Part shown: positions 56,324 to 64,000 of the stretch, in pieces
Numbering within the stretch: the first letter of the stretch is position 1
Layout of the letters: each line of letters opens with the position of its first letter
NCBI GenBank assembly: GCA_024228575.1
Contig: JAAETH010000109.1
Coordinates: 1 to 64,000 of the forward strand
Origin: Actinomycetes bacterium
Lineage (GTDB): Bacteria; Actinomycetota; Acidimicrobiia; Acidimicrobiales; Poriferisodalaceae
Reading direction: 5' to 3'
DNA: 64,000 nucleotides
Position numbers and translations under genes: made by a program
The notes under the pieces: model-generated
Databases searched by the model: none
The model's input: the letters and a program-made list of their open reading frames with translations, nothing else
What the model was told of the DNA's origin: nothing

Positions 56324-57342
56324 GACGTCCTCCCTGTGGCGTCGGGCTTCCCAGCTGCTTCTGTTCGGCGGACCAACCAATCTTGCTCATCCGCCCACTC
56401 GCGCCATTTGAGCCGCGACCGTTGCACACCGTTGACAGGCAACATGGAGAGGCCGGCCTCGATCGCCAGCCTCGCCGCGCCGGTCACAGGCATCTGAGGG
56501 CGCCTCACCGGGCCCATCTGACGCCCGACCATCTCGGTCGCAGCCTTGACCCCGGGCAGGAAGCCGACGTCGAGCTCGTTCTCCCACATGAACGCGTTGA
56601 TGGGCCACATCAGCTTCCACAACTCGAGCGCCTCGGCGAGGCGGCCGGCATCGAGGTGCTCGACGAGCTCTACACACTCGTGGGGCATGATGTTGGCACA
56701 ACCCCAGATCATGCCGACGGCCCCGGCCATCAGCGCATAGGGAGCGAGCGGGTCGACCCCACACAGAACCCGTGCGTTTGTGCCCTCGCAGATCGCGGCC
56801 AGCTTCTGGATGCGGCTCAGGTCGCCCTGGCTGTCCTTCATGTATTTGATGTTGTCGATGGCGACGAGCTGGCGGAACATGGCCGGGGTGATCTCGACAC
56901 CGCTGGCAGCCGGGGTGTTGTACAGCGCTATGTCTGCCGCCACCGCCTGGGCAACCCGCTCGTAGTGGTAGAGAACACCGCGCTCGAAGGGGCTCTCGAG
57001 CCATGGCGGAAGCACCATCAATGCGTCGGCACCGTGGTCGACGGCAAACTTCGACGACTCGATGGTGTCGGTCAGGCTCATCTCGGAGGTCTGGACCATG
57101 ACGGGGACACGCCCGTCGATGTGAGGCAGGGCGATCTCGACGACCCGCTTCTTCTCGTCTGGTCGCAGGTAGGCGTACTCGCCTGTGCCAGACAGGACGA
57201 GCAAACCATGTACACCTGCGTCGATCAGCCAGTCGAGATGATCGAGAAAGGCAGCCTCGTCGATCGCCTCGCCCGCATCGGTCATCGGCATCGCTGCCGC
57301 GACAATCACTCCCCGGAACTCTTTCGACACCTCGACGCTCAT
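56320..57342 (-). CDS. dihydrodipicolinate synthase (DapA) family lyase
   Basis: A 340-aa class-I-aldolase-type TIM barrel. SGTGEYAYL (51-59) is the carboxylate-binding loop, Y141 (in YNTPAASG) the proton relay and K169 (in KYMKDSQGD) the Schiff-base lysine. The C-terminal 50 residues are longer than in E. coli DapA. It lies in a catabolic operon and is divergent from LysR, so a biosynthetic DapA role is unlikely. Family members in catabolism include keto-deoxy-sugar-acid dehydratases and the deaminase of hydroxyproline breakdown. Its ATG is the first gene of the operon. Confidence 0.87.
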   Translation of the reverse strand: MSVEVSKEFRGVIVAAAMPMTDAGEAIDEAAFLDHLDWLIDAGVHGLLVLSGTGEYAYLRPDEKKRVVEIALPHIDGRVPVMVQTSEMSLTDTIESSKFAVDHGADALMVLPPWLESPFERGVLYHYERVAQAVAADIALYNTPAASGVEITPAMFRQLVAIDNIKYMKDSQGDLSRIQKLAAICEGTNARVLCGVDPLAPYALMAGAVGMIWGCANIMPHECVELVEHLDAGRLAEALELWKLMWPINAFMWENELDVGFLPGVKAATEMVGRQMGPVRRPQMPVTGAARLAIEAGLSMLPVNGVQRSRLKWREWADEQDWLVRRTEAAGKPDATGRTS

Positions 57343-57352
57343 AGAAGTGATT

Positions 57353-57380
57353 GTCAAGCAAATAGCAGCATGCCGTCAAG
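57353..57380. promoter_or_regulatory. direct repeats in the LysR divergon
   Basis: GTCAAG occurs at 57353-57358 and 57375-57380, a 22-bp period (two helical turns), in the short gap between the divergent DapA-family and lysR genes; GTCATA follows at 57385. The sequence is AT-richer than its surroundings. Candidate site for the LysR-type regulator. Confidence 0.4.
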
Positions 57381-57399
57381 TTCTGTCATACTCAGCCTC

Positions 57400-58257
57400 G
57401 TGAAGCTGGACATCGAATCGCTGCGGGCGCTGCAAGCGGTGGCCGAGACGGGCACCTTCACCGCTGCTGCCGCACGACTCGGGATGACCCAGAGTGCGGT
57501 CAGCTGGAAGATCAAGCGCCTCGAGGAAAGGGTCGGCCTCGATCTCGTCAAACGAGGTCAGGAGATCGAACCAACACCCGACGGCTCTGACCTGCTCTCC
57601 TACGCGGACAAGCTGATCACCATCCACGACGAGGCCGTCGAACGGCTCGGTCGTTCCGACCTGGAGGGTGTTGTCAGGTTGGGCTCGAACGAGGATCTTC
57701 GGGGCGGCGACCTCGCCGACGTTCTCGCCCGATTCGGACGTATGTATCCCCAGATCCGCCTCGACGTCAGGGTCCAGCTCAGTGGAACCGTGTGCGAGTG
57801 GCTCGACGATGGAACCGTCGATCTGGCCGTGGTGCAGATCCCCTCGACCGACGTCAGACCCGACGACATCGTGCTGTGGAGCGATCGGCTGCGGTGGGTC
57901 AAGGGCGTCGGCCACTCGTTCGATCCTGGCGAGATCGTGCCCGTCGTGTCGTTCGGTCCCGGCCTCGCCTACCTCGACCACGCGACCGAGGCGCTGGCCC
58001 GGGCGGGCATTCGATCGCGGACCATCCTCGAATGCCCGATGCTTTCGGGAGTGCAGGCCGCAGTCGAGGCCGGATTGGGCGTCGCTGCCGTGCACTCGGG
58101 AAACATCACCGAAGCGATGACCGAATGGGAACACGGCTCGGCATTCGAACTGCCAGAACTGTGCGAGGTGATCCGCAGCTCACATCACGGCGACCCAGGC
58201 ATCCTCGATGCGCTGAAGAACATGTTGTCGAACGCACTCGTCGGCGAAAGGAGCTGA
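57400..58257 (+). CDS. LysR-family transcriptional regulator
   Basis: A 285-aa regulator. The N-terminal winged helix is typical: LDIESLRALQAVAETGTFTA and AAARLGMTQSAVSWKIKRLEERVG. The effector-binding half (from about residue 90) is somewhat short and diverged. I place the start at GTG 57400 because the family normally begins two to four residues before this LRAL segment; ATG 57370 in frame is an alternative, and neither has a ribosome site. It lies between two divergent operons and is followed 2 bp later by MttB copy 2, so it probably regulates both. Confidence 0.92.
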   Translation: MKLDIESLRALQAVAETGTFTAAAARLGMTQSAVSWKIKRLEERVGLDLVKRGQEIEPTPDGSDLLSYADKLITIHDEAVERLGRSDLEGVVRLGSNEDLRGGDLADVLARFGRMYPQIRLDVRVQLSGTVCEWLDDGTVDLAVVQIPSTDVRPDDIVLWSDRLRWVKGVGHSFDPGEIVPVVSFGPGLAYLDHATEALARAGIRSRTILECPMLSGVQAAVEAGLGVAAVHSGNITEAMTEWEHGSAFELPELCEVIRSSHHGDPGILDALKNMLSNALVGERS

Positions 58258-58258
58258 C

Positions 58259-59779
58259 GTGGCCGGGCGCAGGCGAGGTCGTGGCGCACGGATGGCCGCA
58301 CGCAAGCGCCGCAACGTCGACTGGCTTCCCGAGCTCGACCGCGGGATCCCCTACCTCGACATCGTGGCCCCCGAACAGCTGATGCGAATCCACGATGCAT
58401 CGATGAACTTGCTCGAGGAGGTCGGCATCGAGTTCCGCGACGACGAGGCCACGGCGACGTGGAAGGCCGCCGGCGCCGAGGTCGACGGCTACCGCGTACG
58501 CATCGACCGAGACCACCTCATGGCACTCATCTCGACCGCTCCGAGCGAGTACACGATGCTCGCACGCAACCCCGACCACTCGGTCACCCTCGGCGGCACC
58601 AAGACGGTCTTCACACCGGCCTATGGCGCCCCGTTCGTGCTCGATCTCGAGAATCGACGGAGGGCGGCAACCCTCGACGACTTCGTCAACTTTGCCAAAA
58701 TCGCCTACATGGAGCCGGCGATGCACATGACGGGTGGCGTGCTCTGTGAACCGATGGACGTCCCTGTCCCCCACCGCCATCTCGAGATGACCAGCGCTCT
58801 TCTTCGCTACAGCGACAAACCCCTGATGGGATCTGTCATGTCGCGTTCGCAGGCCGAACAATCGCTGTACATGATGGGCATCGTGTTCGGACACGACACC
58901 GTCGCCGACACGACCGTCTCGACGTCGTTGGCCAACTGCAATTCACCCCTGGTCTGGGACCAGACCATGCTCGACGCGGTGAAGGTCTACGCCTCTTCGA
59001 ACCAGGCGATGTTGTTCAGCCCCTTCGTGCTGGGAGGGGCCAGCACACCGGCCTCGACCGTCGGCGCGGTCGCTCAACTGAGCGCAGAAGCCCTGGCCGG
59101 TATTGCATTCATGCAACTCGTCAGACCCGGTTCACCTTCGGTCTACGGCCAGTGGCTGGCGACCGTGGCCATGAACACGGGTGCTCCCCTGGCCGGCACG
59201 CCCGAGATCGACCACATCAACATGTTGACCGGCCAGCTCGCCCGGTTCTACGGACTTCCTTGGCGGTGTAGTGGAGGTTGTTCGTCTTCGAAGCTGGTCG
59301 ACGCCCAGGCCGGATACGAAGCGGCCCGCAACATGTACGGGGTCCTGATGGCAGGTGCGAATTTCGTGTTGTCGACGACGGGTTACCTCGAAAGCGCCAT
59401 GTGCCAGTCGTACGCCAAGGCGATGCTCGACGGCGAGCAGATGCAGATGATGTACCGCCTCGGCCGCGGAGTCGACATGGACGAGCTCGACCCAGCGATG
59501 GAAGCCGTACGAGAGATCGAGCCCGGCGACCACTTCCTCGGCACCGATCACACCATGGCGAACTTCGCCACAGCGTTCTTCATGCCCGAGTTGATGGATG
59601 GCGACGCATACGAGACCTGGAAGGTCGGTGGCGAGCTCGACGCAAACGCTCGCGGAATCGCCATGGCGAAGCGGGTTCTCGACGAGTACCAGGAGCCCTC
59701 GCTCGACGACGCTGTGTTGGCCGAGCTCGACGACTACAAGGAACGTATGAAGCGCGAAATCCCCGAGACGTTGTCATGA
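58259..59779 (+). CDS. MttB-superfamily methyltransferase without pyrrolysine (copy 2)
   Basis: A 506-aa member of the trimethylamine-methyltransferase superfamily. It begins with a basic arm (RRRGRGARMAARKRR) and then the conserved IHDASMNLLEEVGIEF. Later segments are TPAYGAPFVLDLENR, CSSSKLVDAQAGYEAARN and GDHFLGTDHTMANF. The frame has no internal TAG. It is clearly diverged from copy 1, suggesting a different quaternary-amine substrate. AAAGGAG lies 6-7 nt before the GTG. It follows lysR and overlaps the SDR start (ATGA). No corrinoid-binding protein accompanies it. Confidence 0.87.
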   Translation: MAGRRRGRGARMAARKRRNVDWLPELDRGIPYLDIVAPEQLMRIHDASMNLLEEVGIEFRDDEATATWKAAGAEVDGYRVRIDRDHLMALISTAPSEYTMLARNPDHSVTLGGTKTVFTPAYGAPFVLDLENRRRAATLDDFVNFAKIAYMEPAMHMTGGVLCEPMDVPVPHRHLEMTSALLRYSDKPLMGSVMSRSQAEQSLYMMGIVFGHDTVADTTVSTSLANCNSPLVWDQTMLDAVKVYASSNQAMLFSPFVLGGASTPASTVGAVAQLSAEALAGIAFMQLVRPGSPSVYGQWLATVAMNTGAPLAGTPEIDHINMLTGQLARFYGLPWRCSGGCSSSKLVDAQAGYEAARNMYGVLMAGANFVLSTTGYLESAMCQSYAKAMLDGEQMQMMYRLGRGVDMDELDPAMEAVREIEPGDHFLGTDHTMANFATAFFMPELMDGDAYETWKVGGELDANARGIAMAKRVLDEYQEPSLDDAVLAELDDYKERMKREIPETLS

Positions 59780-60543
59780 GCACACTTTCCGGAAAGGTCG
59801 CCGTGGTGACCGGAGCCTCCTCTGGCATCGGCGCAGCCACAGCGAGCGCGTTCGGCGCCGCAGGAGCCACCGTGGTCGCGTCGGGCCGAAATGTCGATGC
59901 ACTCAACTCCACGGTCGATGCGGTTCGATCGGCCGGTGGCACTGCAGAGGTGTTCGCCGGCGACGTCACCGACTCGGAGTTCTGCGATTCGCTCATCTCC
60001 TGGACCGTCGAGCGGTTCGGTCGCGTCGACGTCGTGGCCAATGTGGCAGGAGCAATCGTGCGCGGCGACGCCACCGAGACCTCCGACGACGAATGGCACC
60101 TCATGATGCGAACCAACGTTGACTCGGTCTTCTTCATGTCGCGTGCCGCTGTGCGTGCCATGCACACGTCGGGTGGCGGTGCAATCCTCAACCTCGGGTC
60201 GACGGTCGGGCTTGTCGGCTCCCCCGAGCTACCCGCCTACTGCGCCAGCAAGGGCGCGGTCGTGTTGCTGACCAAGGCGATGGCCCTCGACCATGCATCC
60301 GAGGGAATCCGCATCAACGCCGTGTGTCCCGGCGCTGTCGATACGCCGATGCTCATCAGCGAACACTCGAAGTCGGGCAAGAGCCGCGACGAGGTGTTCG
60401 CTGCGAACGTGGCCTCGATCCCCCAGGGCCGCATCCCGTCACCCGACGAGGTGGCTCATGCCATGGTGTTCCTGGCCGGCGACGCTGCCGGCCACATCAC
60501 CGGTGTGGCCCTGCCGGTCGATGGCGGATACGTGGCCCAATGA
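59776..60543 (+). CDS. short-chain dehydrogenase/reductase
   Basis: A 255-aa classical SDR with TGASSGIG (residues 13-20), the NVAG segment (instead of NNAG), and the catalytic Ser with YCASK. It ends with the usual C-terminal GVALPVDGGYVAQ. It oxidises or reduces an alcohol/ketone with NAD(P). Its ATG overlaps the MttB copy-2 stop. In this operon it may act on the hydroxy acid or ketone skeleton left after demethylation, for example a carnitine- or hydroxyproline-like carbon chain (inference). Confidence 0.9.
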   Translation: MSTLSGKVAVVTGASSGIGAATASAFGAAGATVVASGRNVDALNSTVDAVRSAGGTAEVFAGDVTDSEFCDSLISWTVERFGRVDVVANVAGAIVRGDATETSDDEWHLMMRTNVDSVFFMSRAAVRAMHTSGGGAILNLGSTVGLVGSPELPAYCASKGAVVLLTKAMALDHASEGIRINAVCPGAVDTPMLISEHSKSGKSRDEVFAANVASIPQGRIPSPDEVAHAMVFLAGDAAGHITGVALPVDGGYVAQ

Positions 60544-60553
60544 AGGAGGCAAG

Positions 60554-61303
60554 ATGGCTGACCTGACCGGTCGTGTTGCCCTCGTGACCGGGGGTGCTCG
60601 CAGTATCGGCGCCGCGATCGCCTACGGATTGGCGGCGAGGGGTGCCGCGGTGGTTGTGGGCGACTTGGTCGACTCCGAGAACCATCCGTCGATACGTCTC
60701 GACGTCGCCGACGAGGAATCGGTACGCCTGGCCATCGCCTCGGTCATCGGCGAACACGGGCGGCTCGACATCGTCGTCAACAACGCCGGAATCATGTTCG
60801 AGACACCGATCGACGAACAGGATCTGGCCGGCTGGAACCGGATGCTCGCGATCAACCTGACCGGGCCGATGCTGGTGAGCCGGGAGGCCGCACCACACCT
60901 GGCCGCCCACGGTGTCGGTTCGATCATCAACATCGGATCGCTCGAGGGCGACGCGTGCAACCCGAGCCACGCCGCCTACGCCGCAACCAAGGCCGGGGTT
61001 CACGGCCTCACCAGAGCGACCGCGATCGACCTCGGCCCGAGCGGTGTGCGCTGCAACGCCATAGCCCCCGGCTGGATCGACACGCCGCTGAACGCCAACT
61101 ACGTCGACAACCATCCGGACCGCGACACCATCATCGACCAGCTGGCTCTGCTGCACCCGGTCGGCCGGGTCGGCGCACCAGACGATGTCGCCGACGTCGC
61201 CTGCTGGCTCGCCGGTGACGAGTCTCGCTTCGTAACGGGCCAGATCATCACCGTCGACGGCGGCCGCACCGTCCGCCCATCCCTCCCCCCTTCTCTCGCC
61301 TGA
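60554..61303 (+). CDS. short-chain dehydrogenase/reductase
   Basis: A 249-aa SDR with TGGARSIG (13-20), NNAG, a catalytic Ser in NIGSLEGDA and YAATK. The C-terminus SRFVTGQIITVDGGRTV is canonical. AAGGAGG lies 5 nt before the ATG and 10 bp separate it from the previous SDR, so it closes the LysR-MttB-SDR-SDR operon. A perfect palindromic hairpin begins 5 bp after the stop. The substrate is unknown; it is not a recent duplicate of the preceding SDR. Confidence 0.9.
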   Translation: MADLTGRVALVTGGARSIGAAIAYGLAARGAAVVVGDLVDSENHPSIRLDVADEESVRLAIASVIGEHGRLDIVVNNAGIMFETPIDEQDLAGWNRMLAINLTGPMLVSREAAPHLAAHGVGSIINIGSLEGDACNPSHAAYAATKAGVHGLTRATAIDLGPSGVRCNAIAPGWIDTPLNANYVDNHPDRDTIIDQLALLHPVGRVGAPDDVADVACWLAGDESRFVTGQIITVDGGRTVRPSLPPSLA

Positions 61304-61308
61304 TCATC

Positions 61309-61360
61309 CGTTCTGTCTCCAATAGTGGCCGCTGGAGCGGCCACTATTGGAGACAGAACG
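61309..61360. repeat. perfect 25-bp inverted repeat (intergenic palindromic element / terminator)
   Basis: Arms 61309-61333 and 61336-61360 are perfectly complementary, with only GG between them. The arm reads CGTTCTGTCTCC AATAGTGG, then CCGCT. It starts 5 bp after the SDR stop and ends 52 bp before the MFS start. A very stable hairpin would form, and it can act in both directions. The left arm recurs just after the pilin stop near 9016. Confidence 0.85.
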
Positions 61361-61412
61361 AGAGGTCGGGAGGTCCGCGCCGGAGCGATCGTCAGATGGC
61401 ACCATCGCGGAC

Positions 61413-62705
61413 GTGACAGCCACGGCCGATCAGGCCCGATCGTTCGGCGGGCTCAGTTCCCTCCTGTCTGGGGTGGGCCTCCTCGGGCTCGGCAATGGTC
61501 TGTTGAACACCCTCATCGGTGTCCGCGCCTCGATCGAGGGATTCGACACCCTCGTGACCGGGCTGATCGTCGCCGGCTACTACGTCGGTTTCATCGGCGG
61601 TTCCCAATTCGCCGTCAAGGCCGTCGGAAGGGTCGGTCACATCCGGATCTTCGCCGCGCTCGCGTCAACCGCGTCGACCGCCACACTCGTCTATGGGCTT
61701 GTCGTCTCCCCGGTCGCGTGGCTGGTCGTGCGCCTCATCAGCGGCTTCTGTATGGCCGGGTTGTATGTGGCCATCGAGAGCTGGCTGAACTCGCGTGCCG
61801 ACAACACAAATCGGGGACGTGTTCTGTCGGGCTACCTCGCCATCACCATGCTGGCGGTTGCTGCGAGCCAGCTGTTGTTGACCGTTGCGCCCATCGAAGG
61901 TCTCGAGTTGTTCGTGCTGTCCTCGATCCTCGTGTCGATGTCGCTCGTTCCCGTGGTCCTCACCGGAGCGAAGGCACCACCGATCATCGCCCCTGAACCC
62001 CTGTCTCTGGTCGAGCTGTGGCAAACCATCCCGACAGGCATTGTCGTCATCTTCATCACCGGGGTGTCTGTGGGCGCACTTCGCGGCATCGGCGCCGTCT
62101 ATGCGGCCGAGATCGACATGAGCCCTGCGGCGATAGGAGCCTTCGTCGCATCCATATCCCTTGGCGCAAGCCTGCTCCAGACACCGGTCGGGCGACTCTC
62201 GGACACGATTCCCCGCCGTGTTGTGATGTTGACCGCCGTCACCGGCGCAGCGGCACTCTCGGCGGTGGGGGCGCTGGTCGATCTGGAAACGACGGCCCTG
62301 ATCATCTTGATGTTCGGCATCGGCGGTCTTGCAGTTCCCATGTACTCGCTCGGTATCGCCTACACAAACGACTGGCTCACCGACGACCAGCGCGTGCCCG
62401 CAGCCGCCCTGCTGATCCTCGTCAACGGAGCCGGGTCGATCGTCGGACCGGTGTTGGCCGGAGCGGTCATGAGCTTCGCGTCGGCAAACGGGTTCTTTGC
62501 CACCCTCGTAGCCACACACACATTGACTGCGACCTACCTCGTGTATCGGATCATGCGCAGGCGCGCACACCGTGTGAGCGAACAGACTCGATTCCTGGCC
62601 ATGTCGAGCCGCGGCGTCGCCCTTGCCGTTCTCCGCCAGCTGACCCCGCGCAAGGCCGACGGCCAGGACCACAACGGCGACGAAACGCCCCGGCCCTCCC
62701 GGTAG
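61413..62705 (+). CDS. MFS transporter, YcaD-like
   Basis: A 430-aa major-facilitator carrier with about 12 hydrophobic helices. Loop motifs such as GGSQFAVKAVGRVGHIRIF and TPVGRLSDTIPRRVV are typical, and LYVAIESWLNSRADNTNRGR resembles YcaD-like carriers. The GTG start at 61413 is chosen; upstream the frame runs into the palindrome. Position at the end of the amine-catabolic cluster suggests uptake or release of a pathway compound, but the hairpin upstream makes cotranscription with the SDR operon doubtful. Confidence 0.85.
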   Translation: MTATADQARSFGGLSSLLSGVGLLGLGNGLLNTLIGVRASIEGFDTLVTGLIVAGYYVGFIGGSQFAVKAVGRVGHIRIFAALASTASTATLVYGLVVSPVAWLVVRLISGFCMAGLYVAIESWLNSRADNTNRGRVLSGYLAITMLAVAASQLLLTVAPIEGLELFVLSSILVSMSLVPVVLTGAKAPPIIAPEPLSLVELWQTIPTGIVVIFITGVSVGALRGIGAVYAAEIDMSPAAIGAFVASISLGASLLQTPVGRLSDTIPRRVVMLTAVTGAAALSAVGALVDLETTALIILMFGIGGLAVPMYSLGIAYTNDWLTDDQRVPAAALLILVNGAGSIVGPVLAGAVMSFASANGFFATLVATHTLTATYLVYRIMRRRAHRVSEQTRFLAMSSRGVALAVLRQLTPRKADGQDHNGDETPRPSR

Positions 62706-63399
62706 CACTGCACCAGCCGGCCAGCCAGCCAACGTCTTCGACGTGGACTGCCAATCGTCGCGGCGACGACGACGGCTGGGTCTGACCGATATCCGACGCC
62801 ACCGCGGACGTGTGGATGACACGTTGAGTAGTGACGAGAGGGTGATCGGATGCGCTCAGCGGTCGGATCCCACTCTGTCCCACCTGGCCCCATCGAGATC
62901 GCCTGCTCCGTGTCATGCCGGCTCGCCGCGTGTCGGGCCGGTTCGACGTACGTCGAACCCTACAGAGGGGCTGGGACATCAAACCGGCAGAACGGCCGGC
63001 CACCAACCGTGGCAGTCGCAACACGATTAGCGCAATCCACGCCTCCGCGGACGCGCCGACGCCTGAAGCAAGAATTCCGACAGGCTGACTCGGTGTGGAC
63101 GTCGGGCTGAGGGAGCACCCGCTGTGCCACTCGGTTCTGGGCGAAGGCAACACCGGCATAGACCGGATCGAGGCCGAGGCACTCGCAGAGGCCCTTCGGT
63201 CGGCGACGGGCCCCACCTCGCGCCCCCGGTTCCCCTGCCGTGAAGGGGCTTTCGGACGAAAGCCTACCCAGGGGGTGGGACCGCCACCCGAGCCAGCGAG
63301 ACAGCACTACACGTGCTCGAATAGTCGCAAGGAGTGGTAGCGGCGCGTCCGCGGGAGGAGCCTTTCCACCGCTCGCACGGTGACGGCTAGCTTGGCCGC
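62706..63399. other. 694-bp region without a supported gene
   Basis: Several short frames exist on both strands, but none resembles a known family and none has a convincing ribosome site. No tRNA, rRNA or known riboswitch pattern was recognised by eye. The only clear structure is the 20-bp palindrome at 62940-62959. The length is exceptional for this gene-dense window, so a non-coding RNA or a decayed gene is possible. Confidence 0.5.
62940..62959. promoter_or_regulatory. perfect 20-bp palindrome
   Basis: GGTTCGACGT|ACGTCGAACC is self-complementary over its whole length, with no spacer, inside the long non-coding stretch. It could be a dimeric repressor site. It is not followed by a U-tract. 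Confidence 0.5.
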
Positions 63400-64000
63400 G
63401 TGAGCAGCGCAGCGAAGGACCACAACCCGAAGCCGGCGTCAGAGGCGACCACCAGCCTCAACAAGAGCGAGAAACCCAAGCTGGCCTTCCGAACCGACGA
63501 CACCGAACTGGCGACCCGTGGTTTCATCGCCAGCCACCCAACAGGGGTCATCGAAGGGCCATTCGGACCGGCTCGGGACTTCAGCCAATACACCTTCCTC
63601 GACGAGTCCCAGGACTCACCCGCCACCGTCAATCCGAGCCTCTGGCGTCAGGCTCGGCTCAACAACGTCCACGGTCTCTTCGAGGTCGACGACGACCTGT
63701 GGCAGGTCAGGGGCTTCGACATCTCGGTCATCAGCTTCATCGCCGGTGACACCGGCTGGATCATCATCGACCCGCTCACCACCGAGGAGACCGCCGCGGC
63801 CGCTCTCGATCTGGCCAACGAACACTTGGGAGAGCGCCCCGTCAAGGCGGTCATCTACACCCACAGCCACATCGATCACTACGGCGGTGTGCTGGGCGTG
63901 ACGACCCGCGAGGCCGTCGCCAATGGTGAGGTCGACATCATCGCCCCCGAGGGGTTCCTTCACGAGATCGTCTCGGAGAACCTGATCGGCGGTGGCCCGA
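63400..64000 (+). CDS. alkyl sulfatase, metallo-beta-lactamase fold (5' part)
   Basis: The first 200 codons of a zinc-dependent alkyl sulfatase of the SdsA/BDS1 type; the gene runs off the window edge. TGWIIIDPLTTEETAAAAL leads to the zinc-binding THSHIDHYGG, the HxHxDH metal motif, and then IIAPEGFLHEIVSEN. This is the expected order for enzymes cleaving sulfate from alkyl sulfates such as SDS. The start is taken as GTG 63400. No ribosome site is obvious, so a leaderless or later start is possible. The absence of a classical signal peptide suggests a cytoplasmic form. Confidence 0.85.
   Translation, partial: MSSAAKDHNPKPASEATTSLNKSEKPKLAFRTDDTELATRGFIASHPTGVIEGPFGPARDFSQYTFLDESQDSPATVNPSLWRQARLNNVHGLFEVDDDLWQVRGFDISVISFIAGDTGWIIIDPLTTEETAAAALDLANEHLGERPVKAVIYTHSHIDHYGGVLGVTTREAVANGEVDIIAPEGFLHEIVSENLIGGGP

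Noticed and set aside
62940-62959. tRNA T-arm-like GGTTCGA
   Set aside because: The sequence is a self-complementary palindrome and lacks the rest of a tRNA cloverleaf nearby.

Overview
The window is a 64-kb stretch of GC-rich, densely coded bacterial chromosome. Nearly all genes read as intact. Many neighbours share ATGA, GTGA or TGATG start/stop overlaps, and no transposase, integrase, CRISPR array, rRNA or recognisable tRNA was seen. A mycothiol-type maleylpyruvate isomerase, an F420-type luciferase-family oxidoreductase, a WS/DGAT wax-ester/triacylglycerol synthase, fused FAD/GcvT demethylating dehydrogenases and a large acyl-CoA gene set point to an aerobic, heterotrophic actinobacterium. 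Acidimicrobiia would fit well, but that class-level placement is inference.

Region 1 (1-16.4 kb) is mostly acyl-CoA and lipid metabolism. It begins with an AAA+ ATPase divergent from a T4 Rnl1-type RNA ligase. A coupled minus-strand operon follows: a double-hotdog thioesterase and the two subunits of a biotin-dependent acyl-CoA carboxylase. After it come a FlK-like thioesterase, two acyl-CoA dehydrogenases, an orphan type IV pilin, an HpaB-family flavoprotein, a zinc-finger thioredoxin and WS/DGAT. The region closes with a DsbA-like / maleylpyruvate isomerase / AzlC / AzlD operon. Region 2 (16.7-30.5 kb) holds an SDR joined to an isocitrate-lyase-family enzyme through an unusual 53-bp tandem duplication that encodes two coupled 18-aa micro-ORFs. 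It also holds TrmL, an MFS exporter, an AhpD-like protein, an amylosucrase coupled to a fused 5-oxoprolinase/hydantoinase, a DUF2889 gene coupled to a bifunctional fatty-acid oxidation protein, and a DksA-like zinc-finger protein.

Region 3 (30.5-42.4 kb) contains a feoA-feoB-nfu iron operon behind a near-perfect palindrome. It continues with pyruvate phosphate dikinase, a YwiC-like membrane protein coupled to a tandem universal stress protein, an LCAD-type acyl-CoA dehydrogenase, a lipoprotein, an F420-type oxidoreductase and a macro-domain protein.

Region 4 (42.4-62.7 kb) is the most distinctive part and looks like a methylated-amine (betaine-type) catabolic island. It has two MttB-superfamily methyltransferases lacking the pyrrolysine codon, two fused FAD/GcvT dimethylglycine/sarcosine-dehydrogenase-like proteins, and an IclR regulator with a perfect inverted repeat in front of the first pair. 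A LysR gene sits between two divergent operons (DapA-family / aldehyde dehydrogenase / amine-oxidase-like, and MttB / SDR / SDR). A GGDEF-EAL protein and a TolB-like lipoprotein are embedded in the island, and an MFS carrier closes it. No corrinoid protein or corrinoid:THF methyltransferase is present, so the methyl acceptor is an open question. The last 1.3 kb is a 694-bp non-coding stretch followed by the 5' end of an alkyl sulfatase gene cut by the window edge.
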